Assembly (NCBI GenBank): GCA_937146805.1
Contig: CAKZRR010000010.1
Coordinates: 1 to 64,000, forward strand
Source: an uncultured Owenweeksia sp.
GTDB lineage: Bacteria; Bacteroidota; Bacteroidia; Flavobacteriales; Schleiferiaceae
Reading direction: 5' to 3'
DNA: 64,000 bases
Both the position numbers and the translations under genes were made by a program. Under the pieces are notes generated by a model. The model saw only the letters and a program-made list of their open reading frames with translations. It made no database searches and had not been told where the DNA came from. Shown in pieces: positions 18,461 to 28,897 of this stretch. Positions within the stretch are counted from its first letter, which is position 1. The number at the start of each line of letters is the position of its first letter.

Positions 18461-19132
18461 ATGAAAAAAATCAATTCCATTTTAGCGCTTTCTGCTATGG
18501 CATTTACCGTAGCTTGTAGTAACGCTCCAGAGCAGGCTGTAGAAGCAAATGAGGCTGAAGAAGTAGTAGCGGCACCAGAGGCAACTACCGAAAATTATAC
18601 TATTAATACGGATGAATCGGTTGTAGAGTGGATTGGCTTTAAAACCTATTCTGACGATCAACACACAGGTATTATCAGCGTAAGCGAAGGAAATGCGGAA
18701 GTGGAAGCAGGAAACCTTATAGGGGGTAGCTTTACTATTGATATGAACAGTATTGATTGTAAAGATTTGGAAGGTGAATACAAAGGTAAATTAGAAGGTC
18801 ACTTAAAGAATGCCGATTTTTTTGATGTAGAAAATCATTCAACGGCTGTATTTACTATCACAGGTATTGAGGCAGTGCAAGACACAGCTACTGGTACTTC
18901 GCATGTAGTAGCCGGTAACTTAATGTTAAGAGGTATTGAAAAAAACATTAGCATTCCTGCTAATATTTCTATCGAAGAGAATACCTTAAATTTTATGGCT
19001 CCTGAGTTTGTAATTAACCGTACCGATTGGGAGGTTAATTTTCATAGCACTGGAATTGAAGGTGTAGCAAAAGACCAGTTAATTGATAACAATATAAAAT
19101 TGACCGTGGCGTTTACAGCTCATAAGAGCTAA
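18461..19132 (+). CDS. YceI family lipoprotein
   Basis: DESVVEWIGFKTYSDDQHTGIISVSEG...GGSFTIDMNSI. Confidence 0.9.
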   Translation: MKKINSILALSAMAFTVACSNAPEQAVEANEAEEVVAAPEATTENYTINTDESVVEWIGFKTYSDDQHTGIISVSEGNAEVEAGNLIGGSFTIDMNSIDCKDLEGEYKGKLEGHLKNADFFDVENHSTAVFTITGIEAVQDTATGTSHVVAGNLMLRGIEKNISIPANISIEENTLNFMAPEFVINRTDWEVNFHSTGIEGVAKDQLIDNNIKLTVAFTAHKS

Positions 19133-19158
19133 CATCACAGATTTTTGGTTAACAGCGG

Positions 19159-19194
19159 AAGCCGTCAAGCTAATTAGCTTGACGGCTTTTTTTA
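19159..19194 (+). terminator. Rho-independent terminator
   Basis: Perfect palindrome aagccgtcaagctaattagcttgacggctt plus T run. Confidence 0.92.
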
Positions 19195-19224
19195 TACTTT
19201 AGGCTCAAATAACCAATTACCTTG

Positions 19225-19920
19225 ATGTACTCCGAAAATAACAAAGGCATAAAAAGCTGGGCCGAAGATGATAGACCACGAGAAAAATTAATCCTTAAGG
19301 GGAAAGCGGCCTTGAGTGATGCCGAGCTCATTGCTATATTAATTGGAAGTGGATCGAGAAATGAAACAGCTGTTGATTTGGCTAAGCGCATATTGGCCAG
19401 TGTTCAAAATAATTTAAACGAGCTTGGGCGCCTATCGGTAAACGATTTAACACAGTTCAAAGGAATTGGTGAGGCCAAAGCCATTAGTATAATTACGGCT
19501 TTAGAGTTAGGTAAACGAAGACGCCATGAAGAGGCCGTAGAAAGAAAAAAGGTGGAATCGAGCCAACATGTTTTTGATGTGATGCAGCCTATTATTGGTG
19601 ATTTGCCACACGAAGAGTTTTGGGTGTTGTTTTTAAATAATCATAATAAAATAATGGTTAAGAGTTGTATTAGCAAAGGGGCTATAAACGGAACCTTAGC
19701 AGATGTTCGTATTATACTTCGCGAGGCAATCGGCCATCAGGCAACGGCCATAATTTTGGCACATAATCATCCCAGTGGCAATCAAAAACCCAGTTTGGCC
19801 GATCAAAAAATCACCAAAAAAATTAAAGAAGCCGGTACTATAATGGACATATCTGTGTTAGACCATATAATTGTTTGTGAGCAGAGCTTTTTCAGCTTTG
19901 CAGATGAAGGTTTATTATAA
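19225..19920 (+). CDS. radC: RadC family protein (JAB/MPN domain)
   Basis: IKSWAEDDRPREKLILKGKAALSDAELIAILIGSG...AHNHPSGNQKPS. Confidence 0.95.
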   Translation: MYSENNKGIKSWAEDDRPREKLILKGKAALSDAELIAILIGSGSRNETAVDLAKRILASVQNNLNELGRLSVNDLTQFKGIGEAKAISIITALELGKRRRHEEAVERKKVESSQHVFDVMQPIIGDLPHEEFWVLFLNNHNKIMVKSCISKGAINGTLADVRIILREAIGHQATAIILAHNHPSGNQKPSLADQKITKKIKEAGTIMDISVLDHIIVCEQSFFSFADEGLL

Positions 19921-19989
19921 TTTGCACCTAATTTAAACAAAGCGGCTAGCCAATAACAAATTGAAGGTTTAGCGTAATATATTTGCCTC

Positions 19990-21294
19990 ATGTTATTGGT
20001 TTACACCGAAAAATTATCTCCTCGATTTAAGTACACCGCAAGGTTGTTACTGAATCAGCTATTGGGCTTAGAAGTTAGATTTACCACTCAAGTGGATGAA
20101 TTTGTTCAGGCCACGCTTCCAAAGCTTAATTATTCCAAAAACCCTATGCAAAGTGGCTTGTTTGTACAATCGGCCAACTTGCTTTTTGAAACGGATATTT
20201 TTGAGCAAAACCCTCAGGTTATCGTAGAAGATGACTTGCTGCTCTTTTTTTTGGCGGGTAAAAATTCCAGCATGCGCTTTGATCCCTTTGCGGCCTCCTT
20301 TTTTTTGGTAACCCGATACGAAGAGTACATGCCTTTTATAGCGGATAGCCATGGAAGGTTTTCGGCAGCCGAGAGCTTTATGTACAAACATAAAACCTTG
20401 CACAAGCCTTTGGTTAATGCCTATGCTCGATTATTGGGTACCGTTTTGTTACAACTATATCCGGGCTTACCCGTAAAAGCACCCAGCTACCGATTTATTA
20501 ATTCGGTAGATATTGACAACGCTTACGCCTATAAAGGAAAAGGTTTAGTACGGACGGTAGGTGCATATGGCAATGATTTGGTAAAGTTAAAATTTAGAAA
20601 AACACTGGATAGAAGCAAAACACTGGTTGGCTTGCGCCTAGACCCTTTTGATACCTTTGATTATCAGTTGCAAATGCAAGAAAAACATGGGTATCACAGC
20701 ATATACTTTGCCCTGTTTGCGCGTTTGGGTCAGTTTGATAGAAGCCTATCATTACATAGTGCGCGCTTGCATCGGTTTTTAAAATCGGTAAATGACTTTT
20801 GTGATGTGGGTATTCACCCCTCATATCGTTCCAACTCGGGTATTAATATAGTAGAGGAGGAGTTACATGGGCTTGAGGGGGTTCTCAATCACTCGATACA
20901 TCAAAGCCGTCAACACTTTTTGAAATTAAAATTTCCCGAAACCTACCGTAATTTAATTGCTTTAGAGATTACGGATGACTACAGTATGGGCTTTGCAGCC
21001 GAAAGTGGTTTTAGAGCCGGTATCTGCACGCCTTTTAGGTTTTACGATTTAGAGTATGAAACGGAAACGCCTTTAACGGTGCATCCTTTTCCGTTTATGG
21101 ATGGCACCTATATGTATTATAAAGAAATGGGTTGGGAAGAAGCGATGCCCGAAATAGAAAGCTATGTCAAAACCTATAAAGAGTTTGGCGGTGAGTTTAT
21201 TCCCATTTGGCATAACCGCATTTTTAGCGAAAAAGAGCCTGAGTGGAAAGGATTTAGAGCTGTGTTTGAAAAAACAATTCAGTTGGCCACATGA
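19990..21294 (+). CDS. Polysaccharide deacetylase family protein
   Basis: SVDIDNAYAYKGKG...DVGIHPSYRSNSG...EITDDYSMGFAAESGFRAGICTPFRFYDL. Confidence 0.88.
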   Translation: MLLVYTEKLSPRFKYTARLLLNQLLGLEVRFTTQVDEFVQATLPKLNYSKNPMQSGLFVQSANLLFETDIFEQNPQVIVEDDLLLFFLAGKNSSMRFDPFAASFFLVTRYEEYMPFIADSHGRFSAAESFMYKHKTLHKPLVNAYARLLGTVLLQLYPGLPVKAPSYRFINSVDIDNAYAYKGKGLVRTVGAYGNDLVKLKFRKTLDRSKTLVGLRLDPFDTFDYQLQMQEKHGYHSIYFALFARLGQFDRSLSLHSARLHRFLKSVNDFCDVGIHPSYRSNSGINIVEEELHGLEGVLNHSIHQSRQHFLKLKFPETYRNLIALEITDDYSMGFAAESGFRAGICTPFRFYDLEYETETPLTVHPFPFMDGTYMYYKEMGWEEAMPEIESYVKTYKEFGGEFIPIWHNRIFSEKEPEWKGFRAVFEKTIQLAT

Positions 21295-22211
21295 TAAAGT
21301 ACCTCGCCCAAAAGGACATTAATATAACCAAGTACGATAGCTGTGTGTTACACGATGCTAGCGGTTTACCCTATGGCTATAGTTGGTATTTAAACAGCGT
21401 GGCCGCTAGTTGGGATGCCTTGGTGTTAGGTGATTACGAAGCCGTTTGGCCTTTGCCGTATAAAGTAAAGTGGGGTTTCAAATATTTTTACCGCCCGCAT
21501 GGCGTGCAACAATTGGGTGTTTTTAGTAAGGCGCCTTTAAGTCAGGAAATGCTTTTTAAAATGGCTCGTACCATGTTGAAGCATTGCTATTATGCCGATA
21601 TTTATTTAAATGAGTTTCAGTTATTGGCCAATAAAAAAGTTAAGAATTTAGAGGTAGAAGAAGTTCCCAATTTTTGTGTGGACGTGAGTGATACTTATCA
21701 ATCCATTTTTGACAACTTTAGTTCTAATACCAAAAGGGTAGTTAAAAAAACATTGAAAGAAAAGTGGGAGCTTTTTGAAAATGATAGCCCAGAAAAGTTG
21801 GTCAATTTATTTAAGGAGACACGCGGTGCTACCTTGGGTTTAGACGAAGATTTTTACGTAAACTTTAAAAAAATAATGTACCAATGCGTACACAAGGGTA
21901 TTGGTAAAGTTTATACGATTTACGGTAGCGGTAATCAAATTATAGCGGGGGCTTTTTTGGTTGAAACTGCGCACCGTGTGGTGTTTTTATTCAGTGGTCT
22001 TTCGGAAGAAGGGAAAAAGAGAAATGCCATGCGCTACCTTATTAATGAACAACTAATATGGGCTTCTCAAAAAAACAGGCTATTTGATTTTGAAGGTTCT
22101 AAGGATGAAAATTTAGCCAAATTTTACAGCAGCTTTGGTGCTGAAAACCGTCCGTATTGTCATCTGAAATACAATAACCTACCATGGCCATTAAATCGTT
22201 TTAAAAAATGA
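21291..22211 (+). CDS. GNAT/FemAB-like acetyltransferase
   Basis: Architecture and NAMRYLINEQLIWASQKNRLFDFEGSKDENLAKFYSSFGAENRPY. Confidence 0.8.
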   Translation: MIKYLAQKDINITKYDSCVLHDASGLPYGYSWYLNSVAASWDALVLGDYEAVWPLPYKVKWGFKYFYRPHGVQQLGVFSKAPLSQEMLFKMARTMLKHCYYADIYLNEFQLLANKKVKNLEVEEVPNFCVDVSDTYQSIFDNFSSNTKRVVKKTLKEKWELFENDSPEKLVNLFKETRGATLGLDEDFYVNFKKIMYQCVHKGIGKVYTIYGSGNQIIAGAFLVETAHRVVFLFSGLSEEGKKRNAMRYLINEQLIWASQKNRLFDFEGSKDENLAKFYSSFGAENRPYCHLKYNNLPWPLNRFKK

Positions 22212-22912
22212 AAAATCAACGAAAGTATCGCCATCTTTTTTTTGATTTAGATCATACACTTTGGGATTTTGACGCCAATTCAAAACAAACCATATTTGAA
22301 TTGTTTGATTACAATAATCTCACCGAACGAGAAGGGATTGAAGCGGATGATTTTCACGAAACGTATTTGGTTATAAACGAATCTAAGTGGGATTTGTATC
22401 GCCAGGGGTTAATTAATAAGGCCGAGCTACGCGCTACCCGCTTTACCGAGAGTTTTGCCAAGCATGGTTTTAATGATTTGGCTTTTAGTCAAAAGTTTGA
22501 AGCTGATTATTTAGCCAGATGCCCGCATCAAACAGCGCTGTTGCCCGGGGCCATTGCAGCACTTGAGTTTTTAAAGGACGATTACGAGCTGCACATTATT
22601 ACCAATGGTTTTATAGAAAGTCAAGAAACAAAGTTGACTAAAAGTGGCTTGGCACCTTATTTTAAGCAAGTGGTTTCATCAGATGAAGTAGGGGTAAATA
22701 AGCCGCACCCCAAAATTTTTGAACATTCGTTGGGTGGGGTAAAAGCGCAAAAGGAAGAATCATTGATGATTGGCGATAACCTAGAAGCGGATATAATAGG
22801 AGCACAGCAATTTGGTATTGATCAAGTGTATTATAACCCATACCAACAGGCGCATGAGCATCGGCCTACTTTTGAGATTTCGGATTTGCTGGAACTGAAA
22901 TCGTTTTTGTAG
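22208..22912 (+). CDS. YjjG-family noncanonical pyrimidine nucleotidase (HAD)
   Basis: HLFFDLDHTLWDFDANSKQT...ITNGF...MIGDNLEADIIGAQQFG. Confidence 0.92.
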   Translation: MKNQRKYRHLFFDLDHTLWDFDANSKQTIFELFDYNNLTEREGIEADDFHETYLVINESKWDLYRQGLINKAELRATRFTESFAKHGFNDLAFSQKFEADYLARCPHQTALLPGAIAALEFLKDDYELHIITNGFIESQETKLTKSGLAPYFKQVVSSDEVGVNKPHPKIFEHSLGGVKAQKEESLMIGDNLEADIIGAQQFGIDQVYYNPYQQAHEHRPTFEISDLLELKSFL

Positions 22913-23276
22913 GCAAAACCCAATATCTAAACGCCTGGTAATCGTATTGGCTGCTGCGCGTATTTTCCTTCTCGTAAATCTCCACTTTTATCACATCCCC
23001 CTCTTTAAGGCTCGGTAATTTAGGGTCTGCAAAGCCTTTTGTGCTAAACTTAAAGGTGCACAAAAACTCCGTATTTACACGTAAGCTAGGGCTTTTGGTA
23101 GTATCTACAGCCTGCACTTGTAATACCGCCATATCGTTAGTGTATTCTAGCAATCCTATTACAGTTGCCTGCACGTTGATAGTCTTTATACCTACTTTTT
23201 TAGTTTTTTGAGCACTCAGTGCCGCGCTGCCAAACAAGCAGATAAAAACAAGAATTCCTTTGCTAGCTAATTTCAT
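22866..23276 (-). CDS. Hypothetical secreted protein
   Basis: 136 aa ORF with signal peptide, convergent with the YjjG gene (47-bp tail overlap). Confidence 0.65.
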   Translation of the reverse strand: MKLASKGILVFICLFGSAALSAQKTKKVGIKTINVQATVIGLLEYTNDMAVLQVQAVDTTKSPSLRVNTEFLCTFKFSTKGFADPKLPSLKEGDVIKVEIYEKENTRSSQYDYQAFRYWVLPTKTISVPANPKSQK

Positions 23277-23402
23277 GCGGTGAAGTTAAAAGTTCAAATA
23301 AACAAATTGTGCATTAAGCAAAAAAACTTGCCTTGCTAAAAGGTGTAGCTCACTTAGTTTAAGGAGGTATCTGGAACTTTAGGAACGATTTAATGTTTAA
23401 AA

Positions 23403-25496
23403 ATGGTATTTTTAGGGGATATGGTTTGGAACCGATATCCCTTATCTAGGCTTTTTGTTCTTTTCTGCTTAGGAATAGTACTTAGCAATTTTACCGAGCT
23501 CACCTTGTTGCCTTGCGCTACTGCAGCTATAACGGGCTTGCTCCTAAGTGTCTTACTTTTCTTCTCTAATGGTGTTTTTGGTAATTTTAAAAACCGCTGG
23601 TTTTCCGGGATTCCAGCCTCTGTCACTTTTTTTGCTCTGGGCATTTGTGTAACACTTTTACATACCGAGCTTTATTTTTCTCAGCCATTAACATCCGATA
23701 AAATGGATGGTTATTTTTTGGTGGAGCTATTGGATGAACCCAAAGAAAAAGAGCGCGTTGGTGTGCCCGTTAGGCTGTTGTATAAAAAAGATACATTCCC
23801 CGAAAGGGTAAATAGCAAGGCTATGGCCTATTTGCAAAAAAGCCAGCAGGCTAATTTGTTGCGTTACGGAGATCGTATTTGGATTAAAACGCGATTGAAC
23901 CCATTGGATGAGCCTAAAAATCCTTTTGAATTTGATTATAAAAATTACCTCAATTTAAAGGCCATATACTATCAGTTTTATGCCGATAGTACCTCATGGG
24001 AAATGGTTTCACATGATAATGGTTTAACCTTGGTGGCAAAGGCGCAAGAGGCGCGTAGGGCAGCGCTTCAAACTATTGAAAGTTGGAATTTAACGGTAAA
24101 TCAAAAGTCGGTAACCAAGGCGCTGTTGCTTGGTTTTAGATCTGAAATTAGTGATGAGCTTTTAAGTGCTTATTCCGCTGCTGGCGCGATGCACGTGTTG
24201 GCAGTTAGCGGTCTTCATGTAGGTATTGTGTACTTGCTTACGTTTTATCTTTTGTTCTTTTTAGAAAAATTGCCTTATGGTAAATTGGTACGTACGGTAC
24301 TACTTATTATGCTGCTGTGGACATTTGCTTTAATTACCGGTATGTCGGCATCGGTGGTGCGCGCAGCTACTATGTTTAGCATGGTGGCGATTGCTTCTGG
24401 TTTTAAGAACTTTACTTCGGTTTTTAATACCATTATGGGTTCGGCTATGTTGCTGTTAACTCTTTACCCAAATTATTTATTTGAGGTAGGTTTTCAGCTT
24501 AGTTATTTAGCTGTTTTTGGCATAGTTTGGCTGCAACCTCGTTTTGAAGAAATGTGGAAACCCAATGGTTGGTTGCTTAAAAAAGTGTGGTCCATTACTA
24601 CGGTTTCGTTGGCCGCTCAGGTGGCTACTTTTCCTTTAGGCTTGTATTATTTTCATCAGTTTCCAGGTTTGTTTTTGGTTTCTAATTTATTGGTAATACC
24701 GGTAGTTACCATTTTAATGTATGTTGGTTTAGTCGCGCTTTTATTGTCCTTGGCGGGATGGGTTCCTACTTTTTTGGTGGCTATTTACGCGGCATTTTTA
24801 TCAGCCATGAACTGGAGTGTAAATTGGATAGAGGGGCTGGACTTCTTTTTGTTAGATCAAATTCATATCAGTCGGCTGGAGCTTAGTTTATTGTATTTGC
24901 TAATCGCATTTTTCTTTACGTGGTTGTACCAGGGTAAGTCATATCGGTTGCTGGTTTCGGTAGTTTTAGCGTCTTTTTTAGGCTTGAGTCAATGGCTGGA
25001 GTTGCGCCAATTAAAAAAGCAAAAGCAATGGGTAGTATATGCTACCAAGGGTCATACTTCTTTAGGTTTATACCACCCAAAGGCGGCTGTTTTTATAAGT
25101 GATAGCCTTATGTTGGCGGATGATGATGGTTTAACTTTTCATGTAAAACATCATTGGTGGGCTCGCAATGCGCAGCCAGTTTCTAGAAACATTGAATCGG
25201 GTATTGAAACACGTTACTGTTACAAAACAGACGAGCTTATTTTGTTTGAAAATAAAAGTATTTGGCTGGCGGGTACTAATTTGGAACAAGCCCGACAAGC
25301 TACTACCTGGGTAGCGAGAGGTAAACTAGCAAAAGGAGTGGAGAGTTTAGCATACAAGCCTCAAAAATTAATTTTGAGTGCGGAATTAAATTATTACCAA
25401 CGTAAAGACTGGGTAGCGTGGGCCAAAAAATATCAGGTGATTTATTGGGATGTACAAGAAAAAGGGGCGTATGTGGGAGCGGTTGCTTCGCAGTAG
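23403..25496 (+). CDS. comEC: ComEC/Rec2-family competence protein
   Basis: HVLAVSGLHVGIVYLL and YLAVFGIVWLQP plus multiple TM segments. Confidence 0.93.
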   Translation: MVFLGDMVWNRYPLSRLFVLFCLGIVLSNFTELTLLPCATAAITGLLLSVLLFFSNGVFGNFKNRWFSGIPASVTFFALGICVTLLHTELYFSQPLTSDKMDGYFLVELLDEPKEKERVGVPVRLLYKKDTFPERVNSKAMAYLQKSQQANLLRYGDRIWIKTRLNPLDEPKNPFEFDYKNYLNLKAIYYQFYADSTSWEMVSHDNGLTLVAKAQEARRAALQTIESWNLTVNQKSVTKALLLGFRSEISDELLSAYSAAGAMHVLAVSGLHVGIVYLLTFYLLFFLEKLPYGKLVRTVLLIMLLWTFALITGMSASVVRAATMFSMVAIASGFKNFTSVFNTIMGSAMLLLTLYPNYLFEVGFQLSYLAVFGIVWLQPRFEEMWKPNGWLLKKVWSITTVSLAAQVATFPLGLYYFHQFPGLFLVSNLLVIPVVTILMYVGLVALLLSLAGWVPTFLVAIYAAFLSAMNWSVNWIEGLDFFLLDQIHISRLELSLLYLLIAFFFTWLYQGKSYRLLVSVVLASFLGLSQWLELRQLKKQKQWVVYATKGHTSLGLYHPKAAVFISDSLMLADDDGLTFHVKHHWWARNAQPVSRNIESGIETRYCYKTDELILFENKSIWLAGTNLEQARQATTWVARGKLAKGVESLAYKPQKLILSAELNYYQRKDWVAWAKKYQVIYWDVQEKGAYVGAVASQ

Positions 25497-25499
25497 TCC

Positions 25500-26276
25500 T
25501 TAATCTTCTCCTAAGTTTTCTAAAAAGTGCCTCAACTCCTTAGCGCTGAGGTTCGATTCAAAATGGTTATTCTTAATAAACGAAATGCCCCCTGTTTCCT
25601 CCGAAACTACCAAGGCCACGGCATCGGTCTTTTCTGTAATGCCAAGTGCTGCACGGTGTCTTAATCCAAATCTAGAGGGTAAGGCTGCTTGTTCTGTAAG
25701 TGGTAAAATACAGCCAGCCGCTTTAATGGTTTCGCCATTAATTACCACGGCACCATCGTGTAAAGGACTGTGTTTATTAAAAATACTTTCTAATAATGGG
25801 CTGCTCGTTTTAGCTTTTACCGTGGTGCCTGTATCGCATACTGCGTTAAGTGCACTTTGGTTTTCAATAATAAGAATAGCGCCTGTTCGGGTAGCGGCCA
25901 TGCTTAGGCAGGCTTCTACAATTTCATCTAATTCAATTTGATTTTTGTCTTCTTCTTTGAGCCATTTCCATTGGCGTAAAAAACGTTTTCTTCCCGTAAG
26001 GTTGGTAGAACCCAGCAATAGTAAAAACTTGCGTATTTCTTGCTGAAAAACAATGACCAACGCAATTACACCCACGCCAATAAACTTACCAAGAATCTCA
26101 GTAAGTAGCGCCATTTGCAGCGCATCAACCAATTTCCAAATAAGATAAATGGCCGCCACTCCAATAAAAATATTAATGGCTACGGTGCCGCGTACCAAGC
26201 GATACAGCTGGTAGAGCAAAAAGGCAACGAGTAAAATATCAAGCGCATCTAAAATGCGGAAATCGAGAAAGAGCAT
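25500..26276 (-). CDS. cdaA: Diadenylate cyclase (DisA_N domain)
   Basis: LHDGAVVINGETIKAAGCILPLT...SRFGLRHRAALGITEKTDAVALVVSEETGGISF. Confidence 0.95.
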   Translation of the reverse strand: MLFLDFRILDALDILLVAFLLYQLYRLVRGTVAINIFIGVAAIYLIWKLVDALQMALLTEILGKFIGVGVIALVIVFQQEIRKFLLLLGSTNLTGRKRFLRQWKWLKEEDKNQIELDEIVEACLSMAATRTGAILIIENQSALNAVCDTGTTVKAKTSSPLLESIFNKHSPLHDGAVVINGETIKAAGCILPLTEQAALPSRFGLRHRAALGITEKTDAVALVVSEETGGISFIKNNHFESNLSAKELRHFLENLGED

Positions 26277-27151
26277 TAGCCCAAATTTTGCGTGAATGTA
26301 ACTATTTTCACTGCTTCTACCGCCTCCTTTACATCATGCACTCTAAGAATTTGTGCACCGTTTTGCAAAGCTATTACATGGGCGGCTGTAGTTCCATTCA
26401 AGGTTTCCTTAGCGGGAACGTCTAGTAAATTGCCAATCATGGATTTGCGACTTAACCCGACCAATAGTGGATTCTTAAAAATTTTGAATTTATCTAATGC
26501 CGCCAGCAATTCATAATTGTGTTTTAAGGTTTTGCCAAAACCAAAACCGGGATCCAAAATAACATCGGCTACGCCTGCTTGGGTAAAAAGCGCTAATTGC
26601 TCAGAAAAGAAATGGGCTATTTCTTTAAAAACATGCTCATACTGCGGATTTTGCTGCATGTTTTGAGGATTACCTTGCATGTGCATGAGTATGTACGGTA
26701 GTTTAATTTTTGCCATGGTTTTCGCCATCTCCAGATCCAGTGTGCCTCCGCTAATGTCATTAATAATATCCGCTCCTATGTGAGCGGTTTTTTCGGCAAC
26801 GGCTGCATGGTAAGTATCCACCGAAAGGTAAGCTTTGGGAAATTCTTTCCGAATACTATTAACAGTGTTTTCAAGCCGTTTCCATTCTTCATCAGCGGTA
26901 AGGGCGGTGGCTCGGGGTTTGGAAGATGCCGCGCCAATGTCGATAATTTGGGCGCCTTCGCTCAACATTTTTTCACATTGCCCTAAGGCTAAATGAGTTT
27001 GCTGATATAGCCCTCCATCGTAAAAAGAATCAGGACCGATATTCAAAATACCCATTACCCAAGGCTTGTCTATTGTAACCAATTCTCCACGCAGGTTTAG
27101 GCTAGGCTTCTTGCAAAAAATAGTATCTTTCGCCTCTATTTTTTCTGACAT
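26276..27151 (-). CDS. folP: Dihydropteroate synthase
   Basis: MGILNIGPDSFYDGG...DIGAASSKPRA...DINDISGG...DPGFGFGKTLKHNYELL. Confidence 0.96.
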   Translation of the reverse strand: MSEKIEAKDTIFCKKPSLNLRGELVTIDKPWVMGILNIGPDSFYDGGLYQQTHLALGQCEKMLSEGAQIIDIGAASSKPRATALTADEEWKRLENTVNSIRKEFPKAYLSVDTYHAAVAEKTAHIGADIINDISGGTLDLEMAKTMAKIKLPYILMHMQGNPQNMQQNPQYEHVFKEIAHFFSEQLALFTQAGVADVILDPGFGFGKTLKHNYELLAALDKFKIFKNPLLVGLSRKSMIGNLLDVPAKETLNGTTAAHVIALQNGAQILRVHDVKEAVEAVKIVTFTQNLG

Positions 27152-27199
27152 TTAAGGTGTCTTTATTTCCAAATTTTTAAGCATCAGCTAAAGTATTAA

Positions 27200-27739
27200 A
27201 TGGCCGAAACTTCTAAGCAATTTAACGAGATCATCCGCCACTGTAGGCAGCTTTTTAATAATAAAACCAAAGATTATGGTCCGGCATGGCGCATTTTGCG
27301 TTTGCCATCTCTTACCGATCAAATTTTTATAAAAGCGCAACGCATTCGTAGCATTGAGGATAAAGGAACGCAAAAAGTAAGCGATAACCTCGCGGATGAA
27401 TTTGTGGGAATTTTGAATTATTCCATCATGGCACTCATTCAAATGGAATTAGGCGTGGTAGATAAACCGGATATGGATGCCGAAACAGCTGCCAAGTTTT
27501 ACGATAAATATGTAAAAGTGGCTAGGGATTTGATGGAGCGTAAGAATCATGATTATGGGGAGGCTTGGCGCGAAATGCGTATCAGTTCTATAACAGATTT
27601 AATTCTTCAAAAGTTGCTGCGTATTAAGCAGATAGAAGATAATCAAGGGGCCACCTTGGTGTCGGAAGGTTTAGATGCCAATTATTTGGACATGGTTAAT
27701 TATGCGGCTTTTGCTTTAATCAAAATGAACGAAAACTAA
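27200..27739 (+). CDS. DUF1599 domain protein
   Basis: Duplicated KDYGPAWRILRLPSLTDQI / HDYGEAWREMRISSITDLI motif. Confidence 0.9.
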   Translation: MAETSKQFNEIIRHCRQLFNNKTKDYGPAWRILRLPSLTDQIFIKAQRIRSIEDKGTQKVSDNLADEFVGILNYSIMALIQMELGVVDKPDMDAETAAKFYDKYVKVARDLMERKNHDYGEAWREMRISSITDLILQKLLRIKQIEDNQGATLVSEGLDANYLDMVNYAAFALIKMNEN

Positions 27740-27744
27740 TTGCA

Positions 27745-28893
27745 ATGCGATTTATAACTCAAATTTTACGCTTTATAGTAGGCGGATTATTCATTTTTTC
27801 AGGGCTGATAAAGCTCAATGATCCACTGGGTTTTTCTTATAAATTAGATGAGTACTTTTCGGTAGATGTGCTCAATCTTACTTTTTTGCAGCCCCATGCG
27901 CTAAGCTTATCGGTGGCTATTGTAATTGCCGAAGTGCTGCTGGGAGTGGCTTTGATAATTGGTTTCTGGAAAAAATTAACATCTTGGCTTTTGCTGCTGA
28001 TGATTTTGTTTTTCACCTTTTTAACTTTTTACTCGGCTTACTTTAATAAGGTTACCGATTGCGGATGTTTTGGAGATGCGATACCGCTAACCCCTTGGGA
28101 ATCTTTTGGTAAAGATGTGGTTTTGAGCGTGTTTATTGTTCTGCTTTTTGTCAATCAAAAATATATTTACCCTTGGGGTAGCAAAGCAGTGCACTCGGCC
28201 ACTATGGGGCTTACTTTTATTGCTTGTGCTGCCTTGGGTTTTCATGTGTTAAACCATTTACCTGTATTAGATTTTAGAGCCTATGCAACGGGTAAAAACA
28301 TTATAGAGGGCATGAAATCGGCTGAGGAATTGGGCTTACAACCTACCGTGTATCAAACTATTTTTACTTTGGAGAACGGCAGCACCGGAGCATCCGAAAA
28401 AGTACCAAGCGACCGCTATTCATCCGAAAAATGGTGGGAGAAAAAGGACTGGAAAATAAACTCGGATTTAACGGAGTCTATTGTTGCGATAGAGGGGTAT
28501 GAACCACCCGTACATGATTTTGTAATTGTACATGAGGATAGAGATATTACCGATAGTATTTTGAGTATGGATGCCATATTATTGGTTATTAGCTACAAGA
28601 TTGAATTGGCGGACGAAGCGGGTTATGAGGCCATAAATACTTTGGTGGCGGAAGCCGAAATACAAGGCGTTCCCACTTTGGGCTTAAGTGCCAGTTTTAG
28701 CGATGATGTTGAAGAAATGCGCCATCGTGTGCAAGCGGCTTTTCCTTACGCTACGATGGACGAAACAGCTTTGAAAACAATAGTGCGTGCCAACCCGGGT
28801 GTGGTCTTGCTTAAAAAAGCAACCATAATGGCCAAGTACCATCCACATGATATTCCTGCGTTTTCGGAATTGAAAGCAAACTTTTTAGATTAA
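27745..28893 (+). CDS. BT_3928-type DoxX/MauE-like membrane protein
   Basis: FIVGGLFIFSGLIKLNDPLGFSYKLDEYF...VTDCGCFGDAIPLTPWESFGKD. Confidence 0.88.
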   Translation: MRFITQILRFIVGGLFIFSGLIKLNDPLGFSYKLDEYFSVDVLNLTFLQPHALSLSVAIVIAEVLLGVALIIGFWKKLTSWLLLLMILFFTFLTFYSAYFNKVTDCGCFGDAIPLTPWESFGKDVVLSVFIVLLFVNQKYIYPWGSKAVHSATMGLTFIACAALGFHVLNHLPVLDFRAYATGKNIIEGMKSAEELGLQPTVYQTIFTLENGSTGASEKVPSDRYSSEKWWEKKDWKINSDLTESIVAIEGYEPPVHDFVIVHEDRDITDSILSMDAILLVISYKIELADEAGYEAINTLVAEAEIQGVPTLGLSASFSDDVEEMRHRVQAAFPYATMDETALKTIVRANPGVVLLKKATIMAKYHPHDIPAFSELKANFLD

Positions 28894-28897
28894 TTGT

